Assembly: GCA_910591455.2 (NCBI GenBank)
Contig: OU342820.1
Span: 3,076,441 to 3,140,440 of the forward strand
From: Pholis gunnellus
Taxonomy: Eukaryota; Chordata; Actinopteri; Perciformes; Pholidae
Direction: 5' to 3'
Length of the DNA stretch: 64,000 nt
Shown here in pieces: positions 13,901 through 26,284 of this stretch; the stretch's first letter is position 1; the number at the start of each line of letters is the position of its first letter. Under the pieces are notes generated by a model that saw nothing but the letters and a program-made list of their open reading frames with translations, was not told the origin of the DNA and ran no database searches. A program made the translations under genes and the position numbers.

Positions 13901-14572
13901 TTGTCTCCTACAGGAGCGCAGAAAACATTATATTTCCTACAATTTAAGCTTCTGCATTTTCCAAATGCACTAGTATTCTTCAAACCTATTGTTAGGTTCG
14001 TAAGCCTTGTACCGAACGGTTTAATACGAATACGTATAATGTTACAGCCCTAGAAACAAATAATAACCGTAGCTGTGGCGCCATCAGGTGGTGTTTCAGC
14101 TGCAGGACAGCAGTGAAGGCCCAGGTATAAAATGCACAGCCGCCACTGCTGTGACGCATGCCTGTGATTTATTTATAGTCCTGTTATCTGTTCGTTTGTG
14201 CACTTTATTTTATATTTCACTTTATTTGATATTTTACTTTATTGTATATCTTTCTGTACATTTTAATATGTTTCTACTTTGCACTGTGTTGATTGTTGTT
14301 GATTGTTAAATGTTATGTACCTCCCGTCATGTCAAATTCCTTGTATGTTCAACATACCATGGCAATAAATGGTTCTGATTCTAATACCACTGAATGCCAC
14401 GTTTGAATTATGAGATACAAAGGTCACAGGTGAGTGCACCGTGCCACTGTATGAACTGACCAGCTCTAAGTGAGAAGAGGTGTGATTTACCTGGAGGTCT
14501 GGAGAATACAGAGCTGACAGCCAGCTGCAGCAGGGACAGCACAGGGATCCACACCGCCGACAAGGCTGCCAT
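7916..14572 (-). CDS. prrg2: prrg2, transmembrane gamma-carboxyglutamic acid (Gla) protein 2
   Basis: Coding exons on the minus strand: 14572-14491, 11990-11815, 11437-11404, 10777-10645, 9400-9254, 8297-8255; 204 aa. All join in frame at GT/AG sites. Residues 1-20 (MAALSAVWIPVLSLLQLAVS) look like a signal peptide. A Gla domain follows at about 50-97, with DDLERECIEERCSYEEARE and the FWKNY motif. One membrane span lies at about 107-128, then a basic KNKNK stop-transfer. The cytoplasmic tail holds LPSY (169-172) and PPPPY (185-189), matching human PRRG2 (LPTYEQAL...HDAPPPPY). PPxY motifs of this family bind WW domains. Gla residues need vitamin K-dependent carboxylation. The reading frame stays open upstream to 14713, so a longer N-terminus is possible, but the chosen start gives a clean signal peptide. 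The last 14-codon exon is less certain. A poly(A) signal AATAAA sits at 7921-7916. Confidence 0.92.
8743..8770. repeat. (TA)n microsatellite in prrg2 last intron
   Basis: A run of alternating T and A, 28 bases long, between coding exons 5 and 6 of prrg2. Confidence 0.9.
10121..10146. repeat. Poly(G) tract, 26 G
   Basis: An unbroken run of G in prrg2 intron 4 (between exons 4 and 5). On the transcribed strand it is poly(C). Long homopolymers like this are prone to length error in assemblies. Confidence 0.9.
12212..13830 (+). mobile_element. hAT transposon remnant (TTF/ZMYM-type), interrupted by a second hAT
   Basis: It begins CAGTGGTGGGCCGTCAGGG, almost identical to the start of the copy at 58524 (CAGTGGCGGGCCGTCAGGG); hAT ends commonly start CAG. 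Homology with that copy runs through the TATCCAATCAGATTTCACC region up to a transposase start (AATGGCTGAAG..., near 13602) that is quickly broken. Beyond that it matches the copy at 1-1061 (shared AAGAAAGGAGGATGGA and TTTGGTAAGTGAACTGC). The right terminal repeat was not found, so the end is approximate. Bases 12516-13269 are a younger insertion. It lies antisense within prrg2 intron 1. Confidence 0.7.
12516..13269 (+). mobile_element. Nested non-autonomous hAT (ZBED-like transposase fragment)
   Basis: A 754-bp element with 16-bp perfect terminal inverted repeats (TAGTGCTGGGCGGTAT). It is flanked by 8-bp target duplications GACCATAT (12508-12515) and GACGATAT (13270-13277). The uninterrupted copy at 58834 reads GGGGACGATATTGTTG, so the pre-insertion site was GACGATAT. 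Inside, about 12816-13070 encodes part of a ZBED1-like hAT transposase (KSKWWSDITNAI, MIKTLDSRYVLPGRKYFS). The catalytic part is missing, so this is a deletion derivative moved in trans. Confidence 0.85.
14150..14385 (+). repeat. Probable 3' end of a non-LTR retrotransposon
   Basis: The stretch is T-rich and ends with GTATGTTCAACATACCATGGCAATAAATGGTTCTGATTCT. This resembles 3' ends of fish LINE families that finish with GGCAATAAA and TTCTGATTC repeats. No coding sequence remains. It lies in prrg2 intron 1, just downstream (in transcript sense) of exon 1. Confidence 0.4.
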
Positions 14573-17500
14573 TGAAGGCCAAACTACAAGCACAACGACA
14601 AGGAAGAGCCTCTGTGGGAATGAATGCGACGCTTCTGGCCAGAGCCCTGAGCGTGTAGAGGATGAGCCTCCAACACGCACCTGTCCCAGCCTGTCAACGC
14701 GGAGCAAAACCAAACGTCTTCTTTTAGAGTTTCAGAAACATGCATGTCCCAATCTTACTCCAAACTGAACTTCTTTACCGTCAGGCTACTGAGGGCTGGG
14801 TTGTTTTCGTAGAAACCCGTCACATCACAAACCTGTTGGACAGCATACCTGCTGGAGGGAGGAACCTCCACAAACCTGTCTGTCTCACCGTCTACACTGT
14901 CGTTACTTGCTTGTTTCGTCCACCAGCTAAATGGGTGTGCGTGCGTGCGTGTGTGTGTGTCTGTGTGTGTGTGTGTGTGTGTGTTCTCCGTTTTGGTCAA
15001 ATTATTTTCTGAGCGGTGTCTTTGAACAGCGAATAAGTAAAAACACAACAGACATTAGCAACGGTAAATGGTTTGGGTTACAAACAAATGAAACTGCGGA
15101 CAGAGTGAAAACACTGGATAAGCCCACGAGAGACCTAAGACAGAAAACTGCGGTCAAGTCAGCGCCTTTTTTTTTTACGGTGCGTGTATATACTATGCAT
15201 TACGGTACGTGTATACCAGGCATTACGGAGCGTGTATATACTATGCATTACGGTAAAAGCGTGTAAGAACTGACTTCAGAATAAGAGCAAAGTTCCGGTG
15301 AACATTCAGTCAATAATAAATAAGTAAACAAATAAATAGGAAATAGTAGATAAAATGATTGATACCTCAAATAATAATTACGGCAAACTGGATTTCTGAA
15401 AAAATATAATTCCAATTGTGTGAATATTTAATCAAACTTCTTAAAAAGTAATTTCCAATGACCGATCTGACTTCACAATGACAGTACACCCCCTCAAATT
15501 CAGTAAAGACATCAGAATGTCCTGATATTCTGAGTGACACTGATTGTCTTCCATCATTCTGAGGTGAAATTAGTCTGTGACACAGGGCAGCTCATATGAG
15601 ATATACAGTACATTCACGTTTTGTATGTCATGCACACCCAACACCGTATATACAGTCACTAAAGTATATACTGTGTGTATACACTGATTCCGAACTTGGA
15701 CACAGTGTACATATGAATTAACACCATCAGCTCCACTGCATTAGTGGACTGGATGTAAAACGTGTAATCTTATTCATGAACCAATATCTGACACAACAAC
15801 ATCCTAATTATGAGCATGACATCTCCTCTGAAGCCCTAAACAATGCTCAAAACGGTGCCAATGTGAGTCATAGAAGACAACAGAGAAATGTTAAGTTGTA
15901 AATGTTTTAATGATATAAAAAAAATTTGACTTTTATTTCAATACAAAACTGAATGATGTGAATTGCAGGTTGTAGTATAGATACATATATGAATTCTTAT
16001 TAAAGGGAAAATAGTAAACAAACTGCCCAAAGCATTAAAAATGACAGACAAGAAGATGGATATTAGTGGACATATACTATGGGAGATTTTATTTTATTTT
16101 TCTTAGTGTGCATAATAGTGAGTTAATCTTTCCTTAAGATGTGAAGTGGACTCATGTCTGTGTTTTTTGTTTATCTCACCACCAATACAAGAACACACAT
16201 CATGTCAACGTCCACCACCACAGGCCCGAGACGTCTGGCCTGAATGTGGCTCCGACACAAACAGCTGGCCATGTCTTTGTGAGTGAAGCTGGGGAGGACT
16301 GCTGGCTGCTCATCCCTGTTGCTGCAACAGTGACCTCCAGCAGTGGATTGGGGCTACTGCACAGTTGGGGTGGATCTTACAGAGGTGGCAAGTCTGTTAG
16401 TTACACTGCAGTCCAGAGTCCAAATATGACAAATGGGGAAAAAGAACAAACACACCCTGTATACTTGCTACTCTGGGCCCAGTGTTGCTGCTATGCAGAA
16501 GAGGGCTAGGCCATCTTTAGGCTCCTGTGAGATTGTAAAGGAGATAATATAGAACTCTCCAATGTGATATGATAGGGAACATAGAAGATTACACACCTTC
16601 AAGACAAAAAAACCTCAAGTCAAGGTCCACTTATTAGCTTTTTCCAGAACTTTCAACCTCAAAACACTGCCTTCAATGGTGAATAAAGCTTGCTCAGATG
16701 TCATGAAGATGGCTTAGTTGTTATCATGTGAACTCAGCACAAAACTTCAGTCACAGGATAACAGTGTGTGGTGAACAGGGACCCCTAGAAGCCTCCAGAG
16801 GGACTGACATCACCATGATGTCACACTACATCAGTGACACAGCAAGAGGCCTGGATGACCCCCCACACACTCACAAAGCGACACATCCCTGTACTGAATG
16901 AGTACACAAGTCATCCCTGATTTCAACTGAACCATCGCCACCGAGTCCAACCATCATGCGATGAAGACCATGAGATGCAGTTGAACGCTCTAGAAAAAGC
17001 AAACCTGGAGATTATTTTGTATATAGAGTGAACTTTCACCACTTGATTTCTGTGAACAAACATTATTATACATGTATCCCTTATTAAGACACTGATGATG
17101 TAGATGTAACACCCACATGAATGGATACAAATAAAAAAAGACATAGTACCAGAATGCAGTCCATCTATCACCAAAACAATGAACATTTGTGTCAAATGAA
17201 ATGTGCAAATGCAGAAACAAGCTCTGCTGTCATGAATACTGCACTGCCAGGTTGAACATTGACTGCAGCCTTGAATTAGACTCTTTCTCATCCAGCTAGT
17301 GGAGGCTGTGCATGGCCGAGTGACCAGGGGTCCTCTACTGAGGTCTGATCAGGCCTGTGTATTCAACATTCTGTCACAACATGGCACCACAAGTGGAAAG
17401 ATGGGGTTGAGGCACTAAAAGAAATACAGCAGCTTTGGAAATCCTTTCCTAATTGTGCAGCTGGGGGTCTGCTGCCCCCTGCAGGAAGGCATGCAGCATG

Positions 17501-17711
17501 ACAGCACATGATGTCAGGGCTGGTCTTTGGGCGTGCTACATTTCGTGAGCAAGTTGAAATGTTTGACATGTCCATTTTAAAGACATGGTATTGGAAATAA
17601 TTGTTTGCGTGAGTTTTTTTTCCCACGCAGTCTTAACACAGTCAGCTCTGTGGTGATGATGTCATCATTCACCACAGACGCGGCGTCCTTTCTAACAACA
17701 GTTTGGTCCTT
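14573..17711. other. Spacer between prrg2 and rras
   Basis: No supported gene. It contains a (GT)n microsatellite (14936-14984) and a short tandem repeat at about 15177-15262, with three diverged units around ACTATGCATTACGGT and CGTGTATA. The rest (15.3-17.7 kb) is AT-rich unique-looking DNA with only short chance reading frames. prrg2 regulatory sequence is expected at its left end, but no core promoter motif could be named. Confidence 0.6.
14936..14984. repeat. (GT)n microsatellite
   Basis: GTGC/GCGT units run into a nearly pure GT run with one CT interruption. It lies upstream of prrg2. Confidence 0.9.
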
Positions 17712-17884
17712 TTTATTCCACCTCTCCGGTACACCGGCTACAGTACTTCCTGTTTCTCCTCCAAACTGTTCCTGACACCTCTCCCTTTATATCCTCTGAT
17801 TAAAATAAATGACTACACTGATTTAAAAGTTGCTTTTGGCAAAAGTGCAAATTAAACCATTTGGAAAGAAAATGATGCACCTTA

Positions 17885-17919
<35 letters not shown>

Positions 17920-17959
17920 GTGTGTCTCTCTGTCTCTCTCGCTCTCTCTGTATCTGTCT

Positions 17960-17995
<36 letters not shown>

Positions 17996-18017
17996 CTCTC
18001 TCTCTCGGTGTCTGTCT

Positions 18018-18054
<37 letters not shown>

Positions 18055-20495
18055 CTCTCTCTCTCGGTGTCTGTCTCCCCTCTCTCTCTCTCTCTCTCTC
18101 TCTTACACAGACACACTCGCACTCCTTTTTGGACAAGCTGCAGAGGGATAAGGATGTGGTGTCCATGGTAACAGTGCTTAGAGGAGGACACAGGGACAGC
18201 CCCCCCTTTTCTGTTTCCTTGTGTGATGAGTTGGAGGAGGAGGACTCTCCATCTCCTGAAACCGTCTGTGGATGAAGAAGAGTAGAAACAGAAAGAGAGG
18301 AGTGAATCATTCCTGGTCCCGTGTACACGTTACAGTGTCCTGTGATGGACTGCTGGTAACCCAAAGGTCTGACTTGCTTTAATTCAGGTTACGCCCCAAA
18401 ACACACCAGTGATTGACTAAAGAGTAGCCGCACACTTCCTTTGTTTGTGGTCTGATTAACAGTAAATGCATCACATTCAGTGACCCATGCCTAGTGTCTA
18501 AGCTGCTGTAGCTGTTCATTATCTGGTCAAGTGAAGTGAAATAAACAAACACTGTACCTGATAATTTGCACCAGCTCCAAGAAGACTTCATCCACGTTGT
18601 AGCGATTCTTGGCTGAAGCCTCCATGTAGTGGATCCTGTTCTCTCTGGCGAACGCCTCAGCGTTCTCCCTGGAGATCTGCAGACAAAGCAAAGATCCTCC
18701 ACTGTCACCTCGTGCTCATTACACCTTCCACTCACTTCAGTCACGAGCCAGCGGTCCATTACTGTACTGTGAGGAGATCAGCCTTCATGTTAATCTATCA
18801 ACAGACGCTACTTTCATATTCAGACTCTGTCTGCAACCAGACAAGATTTTGATATCAGAAGTGTTCTGGTTTCCGTTTGTAGTCCGAGTAGTGTTGACCA
18901 ATCACGTTGGAGCTTTAGTTGAAGGCAGGTAAAGAGTCTGTGTGGAGAGCCAATGAGGAGGAAGACATAGGCCCGGGAACCCACCCGCTACCGTGGTCAT
19001 GACGATGATTCACATTTGTATTGGTTTTTAATTTAGCTTGTAAACTGGCTACTTCCAAAATGGTACAAGTCTCCTCTCAGCTTCAACTCCAGTCTCACAT
19101 CTTGAGCTGTAACTGGGACAGAGAACAATGAGACATGCCGTCCATCTACACTGGAACCTGAACGATGGTTCAGTGTGCTTTCATAGGAGGAGGATATTTG
19201 TCCGGGCTTTGCTTCCTTCTACAAAAACAAAATAGCTAAATAAAGGGAAAAGATCGATTGGTGTCGGAAATACATTTCCACTTCAATAATAAGATGCATT
19301 TGACATTCATTTGTATCGGTCCTTTTTGAGTGTGTTTTGTTTTTCACAGCTGTGTTTGAACTTTGCCATCAAGTGATTGGCTCCTTCTTTAAATGAGGCG
19401 TTCATATTAGTTCGTCTAATATCTGAGGTCACCTTTGACCCATAAACCTGAAGTTTCACAAATTCCCATATATTGATATTTCCAAACCCCTGGATGAAAA
19501 CTGATCAAATTCCCTCTGGAGCATTATCTGTCTACACTCCACTACATTCCAGGAAGCATTGGGAACACGACGTGATCCCTCACAGATCCACGAGGGCCTT
19601 ACTCACCACTCTGTGCTGCTCCAGGTCCGCCTTGTTTCCGACCAGCACCATGGGGAAGTCGTCTCGGTCCTTGACTCTCAGGATCTGAGTGTGGAATTTC
19701 TGGACCTCATGGTAGCTGTCGGGGGGACAGAGGGAAATAATTAGCAATGACAGTATCAACAAACATAGATTCATATGGATTCTTATGGACACAATAATAA
19801 CCAATCTGCACTCATGTCTTTTAAGCGCAGCAGAAAACATCTGGAGTTATTAGTCATACAACAGAATGTGGTTCCAGTGTTAAAGAGTGTCTGAGTATGT
19901 TCATTACAGAAGTCACAACTGTAAACTCTTATAATTCACATATACTGGATGTTACCACTAGAGAACATAAACATTCTGAACACATTGGTCACAGTGCTAT
20001 GGTCATTTGATTTGTCAGGTCTGTGTGTAGATGAATATCTGTGCTGCTTTTCACATTCATTTATGAATTGCTAACCAAAGAGCATGAATAAGTGACAGAC
20101 CCTGTTAATACAGCCGACTGCACTAGAGTGCATTTAGCTATGAGACTGCAGAACAGTGCAGAACAGGGGTCGACTCCATCATAAACACCTGTAATATCTA
20201 ATATCACCTGATACCAGCAGCACTTACCATAGTCTCACATACATGTATTCAGTGTGTGCGCGCTATGTGCGTTTGTTGGAATGGAATGCATGCGTTGTAC
20301 AGGTGCCCGTGACACCGAGTCCACTTCCTGTCCCTGTCTAAATAACAGGTGGACAAGAGTCCTCACGTCAGTGTCACTTCCTCTGTAGCACCAGACAGAC
20401 GGTGAGTGGCAGCATCACTCTGCTACACCGACTGACCATTCTGAGGTTCTGATAATGCTTCAAGCATCCATCTGTTAGGAAGCTCCACACACACT

Positions 20496-20528
<33 letters not shown>

Positions 20529-23500
20529 TACCTGCCCCGGTCGTTGAGTGCAAACACCAATAAGAAGCCTTCTCCTGAGCGCATGTACTGCTCCCTCATC
20601 GCTCCAAACTCCTCTTGACCTGCTGTGTCCAAGACTGAAACACACACACACACACAGGTTAAATACTCAACACAGCATTGCAACAACAGCCAGAGCGTGC
20701 TGCATGTTATATGATCCATGTCTATGGGTGGGCTCAGTTCTAAGAATGTTGGGAGTGAGAGCACAGTAATCCTCTCTTGTTGCATCATTAGCATCATGCT
20801 ACAGAGCTTAGCATCTCTGAAGACCTGTCAGAAACACACAAGGTGCTTTCACAACACTCACTGCTGCTCTGTGGGTATTTCCACAATCTGCTTCTAAAAA
20901 CAGATTCTGTCCACTGCACCACCACATTCTTCTTGAAGGACGATTGCCTGAATTGACATATGCCCTTGCTTATATTGGAAACACAACAATGGAAAGAAAC
21001 ATTGATAATAAAACCTTTACATTTTGGTTCGCGGATTACAATGTAAATAGGAAACAGAGTCACAACTTGTTAAAATAAGTTATAAATATTTGATTTTCAT
21101 CCAGATAGATAGAGGAATCTAAAGTGTTTTTAACAACCTTTCGTTTGTTAGACCTCCAGACAAACGATGGCTCAGCTGTGTGACTCAAGCGTGAGGCTAC
21201 ATGAGACTGAAGAGGCACAAAGTGGGTCCGAGGAAGCCCATGATCCAGTAGAGAGCTCTGACAGAGCCGGTAACTAGTCATGATATGCTGGTCCCACCCT
21301 CAACACCACCCACAGCACACACTGAAACATCTGTGTACACAAACACTAAAGTATATAACAAGTGCTCCCAACGTCAAATCAAATATACGGGCCTTTAGAT
21401 AGGATGACGTCCGACTACTTCTGTTCACCCAACAAGCTTCAATTTCTGCCAAACTGTACCATCTGATCTCCAGTGATGTTTCAGGGTGGCAATATAAATC
21501 TACAGTGCTGTAAAGCAGTTCATCTGTTTACGTCTGATGATTCACATATCACTGTGTGGTGAAACAGCAGTGTGACCCAACACACTGCAGTCTGGCGCTG
21601 TGCAGTAACACTGGCCAAGTACAAGTCCTAACAAGGGAATGAAACATCCAGAGAGCAAACACACTGTCATCTCACATCGCCGTGCAACACACCCTCTGCT
21701 TTCAGACAAACAGTGAGCACAATGAATTCATATCCGGTGTGACGGAGCCTTACTGTCCAGCCTGGTCTCCTTTCCATCCACAGTGCAGATCTTGGTGTAG
21801 GAGTCTTCGATGGTGGGGTCGTAGTCCGACACAAAGTAGGACTGTGGGACACAATCAATGTTTAGACAAACTGCTGCTGAGGGCACAGCTCACACAGTAG
21901 ATGATATTCCTTCAATACAGTGTCTCCCAACAAACACCTGGCTCCATCTGGAGCGTCCGTCAGCGAGCGGCCATTTGTTACTACTAATGGTTGGAAAAAG
22001 ATGCTGTCCATGCATTCAGTAGTGCTACACATATGACTATTCCAGTAAAGAGATTTGTTTCTGTAACCAGAAATAGGACATTTACAATAGGACAAATAGG
22101 ACAAGTACAATTACTCAAGTCATGGAAGGGCAATTAAGTACACTTTTGAGCAACTTGTCCTTTACCGGAGTATTTCTATCTCAACTCCACTACATTTACC
22201 TGACGGCTACGGTTACTAGAGACTCTACAGGTGTTACACACAGTGTGGTATTGTTACGATCTGAATACTACTTCCACTTCTGCATGTACTAGAACGACAG
22301 TTTACTGGAGTTTCCAAAACAGAGTTGTACCTGAAGCTTCCTATGTAACTTATGTTAATGTTGGCTTGTGTTAGCTTGTGTTAGCTTGTGTTAGCTTGCA
22401 GCTGCCACAGTCACTGGGTAACAGTGGCTTTCTGAACAATGGCGCCACATGTATAAATGTAGCCCGCAGCAACATAAAGTAGGACATGTGAAGTCAGTTT
22501 ACCAAAACCTAAAGTAATACTGAGATGGTCCTTAAACTGAACCCACATGGTCAGCTGGGTAGTTAGCCAACAGCAATGTGTTGCTGCTGAAAAACAGCTC
22601 ACACATTAGAACTCAACGCTGTGGTCATCAGGTCATAACTCAGCACATAAAGACACGGCACACAGCTGTGTGGAGGCAATGCCACCAGCCAATCACACAT
22701 GAGGGAAATCTGTGATCTGTTTTTTAACATTCAAGTGCGAAGTGAGAGATTTGACATGTGTTGAGCAGCAGGTTCAGCTGTTCTGAGAACAGTTAAAGGC
22801 AATGAACATCATGCTGCACTGTTACTGTGTAGTTACACACATGCAGCATAACTGCAAAGCCCATATGATGTTCACTGTGATGAGCAAGTTTCAAGGAGCT
22901 TTTCAGATGAATAATGTAAATAGGAAGCAGTGTTCAACATCTAACATGCTGTTAAATAGAGCAGAGATGGAGGGATGGCATGCTGCTGCTCCCTGTTTGA
23001 GAGGCTGTATAAATCACTTACCACTACTTCATAGATCAGTAATAACCAATAATCAGGTTAAGATAAATCCTCCGCACACTTTGCGTTGCCTTTTGAGCTC
23101 TTTGGTTCATCAGGACAACCGTGTGACCTCTCACCTTATTTATTAATCAATGTTCAATTCAAGACTGGATCGTTGTGATCGATACTTCATGTTCCTACAG
23201 TACGACCTGATCACTGTGGCTCCTGTGGACATTAACGTGACTATTACTGAATCACCAGCCGGGGAGTTTTCATAACCCTCTCATGAACAGCCAGTGATGT
23301 ATAGAGCGTCAGTGAGTGATCTATACGATAATAAAGTCATACAACTGTGGCTCTGGAGTACAGTAATAACACAGTAATAACACAGATGTAGTAGAGAGGC
23401 CGTACATGGATGAACTGGAGTACAGTAATAACACAATAATAACACAGGTGTAGTAGAGAGACCGTACCTGGATGAACTGTAGAACAGTAATAACACAGTA

Positions 23501-23678
23501 ATAACACAGGTGTAGTAGAGAGACCGTACCTGGATGAACTATAGAACAGTAATAACACAGTAATAACACAAGTGTAGTAGAGAGACCGTACCTGGATGAA
23601 CTGGATGGTCAATGCGCTCTTCCCCACCCCTCCTCCTCCCACCACCACCAGTTTGAATCGTTCCTCTTCTCCACTCAT
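17712..23678 (-). CDS. rras: rras, Ras-related small GTPase R-Ras
   Basis: Coding exons (minus): 23678-23592, 21841-21754, 20634-20532, 19715-19607, 18676-18558, 18265-18178; 197 aa, all in frame. Visible G-protein motifs: P-loop GGGGVGKS (14-21), effector/switch I DPTIEDS (37-43), switch II DTAGQEE (61-67), NKAD (120-123) and SAK (150-152). The tail ends GGCPCVLL, a CaaX box with Leu last, predicting geranylgeranylation. A nearby Cys may be palmitoylated, and the end matches human RRAS. SYFVSDYDPTIEDSYTKIC and HTQILRVKDRDDFP favour RRAS over RRAS2. R-Ras acts at membranes in integrin activation and vascular signalling. The protein lacks most of the roughly 26-residue N-terminal extension of human RRAS. 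A poly(A) signal AATAAA is at 17717-17712. Intron 1 contains copies of the exon 1 donor. Confidence 0.97.
17886..18104. repeat. Long (CT)n/(GA)n repeat in the rras 3' UTR
   Basis: About 220 bp of CT dinucleotides, broken into similar blocks by GTGTCTCTCT and TCTGTCTCCCC. In the rras mRNA it would be a GA-rich purine tract starting about 75 nt after the stop codon. The blocks repeat at roughly 70 bp, indicating expansion of a compound unit. Confidence 0.9.
20486..20527. repeat. (CA)n microsatellite next to the rras exon 3 donor
   Basis: The CA run ends 5 bases from the exon 3 donor (20531-20530), so the transcript reads AG|GUAAUGUGUGUG.... A shorter CA run (about 20640-20656) lies just beyond the exon 3 acceptor on the other side. 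Confidence 0.9.
23343..23600 (-). repeat. 62-bp tandem repeat copying the rras exon 1 / intron 1 boundary
   Basis: Four units of exactly 62 bp run from the true boundary into intron 1. The CGTA at the donor recurs at 23587, 23525, 23463 and 23401. Each unit carries the last 11 exon bases (AGTTCATCCAG on the minus strand), the donor GTACGG and a spacer rich in AATAACACAG. Two copies retain a perfect donor (GT at 23529-23528 and 23467-23466); the fourth has CAT in place of CAG before GTACGG. Confidence 0.92.
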
Positions 23679-24100
23679 ACTGGTTTGGGACTGGGATTCT
23701 TACGTATCAAAAACCTCCCAGGGCCTGAGCTAAAGCCAACCCGAGCCTCGACAAAAGCCAAAGTAAAGTAGTCAAGCAGATCCGCCGGTTAACGTCGATG
23801 TTAGCAGAAGACACCAGCACGGACGATTTGATCGGTGCAGCTTCAAACGGAAACTTTACTCATATTTTCTACAACGAGATCTTCGACACACAACCAGACC
23901 TGACGACCAAAGTCCCGCCGGAGCTCCGCTGTCCATCCGCCAAAGCAACAAGTAAAGAGTCCAGCAGCAGCGCGTGTCTCTGGGGCTTCTCTTCTTTCTG
24001 CTCTCTTCTCCTCGGCCTCCGGGCAGCTTGTGGGGGCGGAACTGCTTCCTCTTTTCTTTTTCCTCAAGAAACTACAGCAGCTCGCGCACTAATGTTTTAG
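23679..24100 (-). promoter_or_regulatory. Putative rras promoter / 5' UTR
   Basis: The DNA upstream of the rras ATG is CpG-rich (CCGCCGG, CCCGCCGGAGCTCCGC, CGGCCTCCGGG) compared with the AT-rich sequence on both sides. A (CA)n run at 24108-24153 marks its far edge. No start site was identified. Confidence 0.4.
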
Positions 24101-26284
24101 CTCTAGACACACAGACACACACACACACACGCACACACACAAACACACACACAGGTCGATGTATCGGTGTGTCACAAAAGACACGATGGAGCGCCAACGT
24201 TACACACACTTCAGCTTTCTCTCATTAATACTGAAACCGAGCAGAACCAATTCCACTTTCATGTGTCCGTGTCCTTATTTGGTCATCTGGAGGGGCCTAC
24301 CGTTACCTTCCGTGACATCATGTAAAACCTACTGGCCCGCGCACGATGTAAAAGCAGCACGAGGTTGGAAGTATTTCACTGCACTTGTGGTTATCAATAA
24401 TTATATTTCGTTTGTTATTAAACAGACGTTACGTCGTTGATTTACAATAAGAACAAAGTTCACAACAGTCGGTTAACAAGACGCCAACTTATTCATGGTG
24501 AACTTAAAATGGATTCTTCTGATCATCTCCAATCCCTCTCGAGCACGACGCCATTGTGTTTCAGTCCACATGTGGAATGCTGTGGAATGTGAGCCCTCAG
24601 GCAGCAGCACATACCTCACCTTTCCACGTGGACACGTGACCCACACAATCTAATCCAGTCCCAGTTCACCTGGAGCCCATAAATCAGAAGGCACAGTGAG
24701 AGCCACATCCCATAAATACACAATACAAACAATACATTTCATTACTAAATGAATGGTGCCATTCTGATCAATATTGATACTTCACTTTTTGACACATTGT
24801 GATGAAACGTGTGTTTTCTAATGGCTGATAATAAAAATAAGAGTTTAATACACTGTATGAGAAAGTATTACCAAATATTCACATCCAACATTTTCATTTT
24901 TAGTTGTAAATACCAGCTGCCATTGAGGAATCTGTTTAGCACAGAATCATGTTACTGCCTCATTAACCTGCTGTCGTGCCTTCTGCCCTCCAATACAACC
25001 CTAAAACATGGGAATCACTTTCATTCATAAATGAAATAAGATCCTCAAAAATGAAATTCACAGACAAACCTGCATCTGCACAGAGCCTGTTAAACTACTG
25101 AACAAAGCATTTAACCTAAATGCTGACCCCTGGTGTACATTATCCCTCTGCTGCAATATCATCTGGGTTATTGGTTTACGTCATTGTCATCAGATTCAAC
25201 TTAACACCAGTTCATTCAGGAACATGTACAATGTATGCACAATATCAGCTACAATAATGGAGGGTACTACACTAGACACAGGAACCCTTCTTCCAGGGCC
25301 ACACGATGGAGGTAATGAAGGAGGATCCGCCATCAGGCCCTCACTGCAGGTGCCGTCGTGCTTTAGTGGTACATATCCCCAAACACACTCTCAATGAAAT
25401 GAGTAAGAACCACTCACAGTAAGTGTGGCGCTGATGGGCCCTTGGGGTTTTACAGTTACTCATTTTGATAACACGCCCCTTGATTAGTGTCTAAAATACT
25501 GAATTACACACATTTTACAGAGATGGACCACCGTGCTTTTAACAGGCATTAGGCCCGTTATAGAGCTATTTGAAGACTGAAAATACATCTCTTACCTAGC
25601 TCAAATATTAGCATTACTACACTTGCTACAACTACTTCATTATTTTGCACTAGCGATTTAATAGCGAAGTATAAATCAAAGTTAAGATCTAAACTGATGA
25701 ATGGTTGGTTATCTAGTTCTGGTAAGCAGGCCTTGTTCAGATGTGTTTTATCATATGAAGAAGCGGACATCGTCTCCATGAGATATAATCAATGAGCATC
25801 TTTTCCCATATTAGTAGCAGATCACGACTTACAATTCTTCACAGTGGTTTTCATGACAATGGTTAGGACAATGATCATGATTGTAATACACAGAGACGGA
25901 GACCATGGGATGGAGCAGCTCAGTCTTTGAGAGGAATGCTTGATTGTGTTCCACCAGAAGAAAGCAAAACATTTAGAAGGGAAATATTGAGAGAAATGCA
26001 ACTGTCAGAGAAGATAATGTCCTAATGTGGCCTCCTGTGCACCAAGTATTTGTTTAAGCTGTTAAATACTGGGGTTATCAGAGTGATGAGACCTAAAGAA
26101 CAGATGACAATGTTGAGAAGCGCCACTCAAAACCACACTGAGGAAAAAAAGCAATAAGACACGGTTGAAATGTCACCTTTAATAATCAGTAAATACATCT
26201 TGAACCATTGTGCGAGAAATCTTAATAAATAACGTAATCTTACAAATGTCCAGATAAGCTGACAACTGTCAATGTGTAATAAAC
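24101..26284. other. Spacer between rras and the phosphatase gene
   Basis: No gene is supported. It holds a (CA)n microsatellite (24108-24153) and one copy of a direct duplication (25691-25939). Otherwise it is AT-rich sequence with short chance frames. Confidence 0.6.
25691..25939. repeat. Direct duplication, copy 1 (downstream of the phosphatase gene)
   Basis: This block, starting AAACTGATGAATGGTTGG and ending CAGTCTTTGAGAGGAATGC, reappears in the same orientation at 27510-27779 with few differences. The other copy has roughly 20 extra bases near its middle. It encodes nothing recognised. Confidence 0.9.

Noticed and set aside
13930..14055. Possible right end of another hAT (ending GTTACAGCCCTAG)
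   Set aside because: No matching inverted left end or 8-bp duplication was found nearby.
17882..18364. Long open frames over the CT/GA repeat
   Set aside because: They consist of Arg-Glu or Ser-Leu repeats created by the dinucleotide repeat. The only real coding part here is the last rras exon at 18178-18265, in another frame.
23337..23678. A 113-codon frame running from rras exon 1 into intron 1
   Set aside because: It is exon 1 read through the 62-bp repeat array. The conserved protein continues in exon 2 at 21841 instead.
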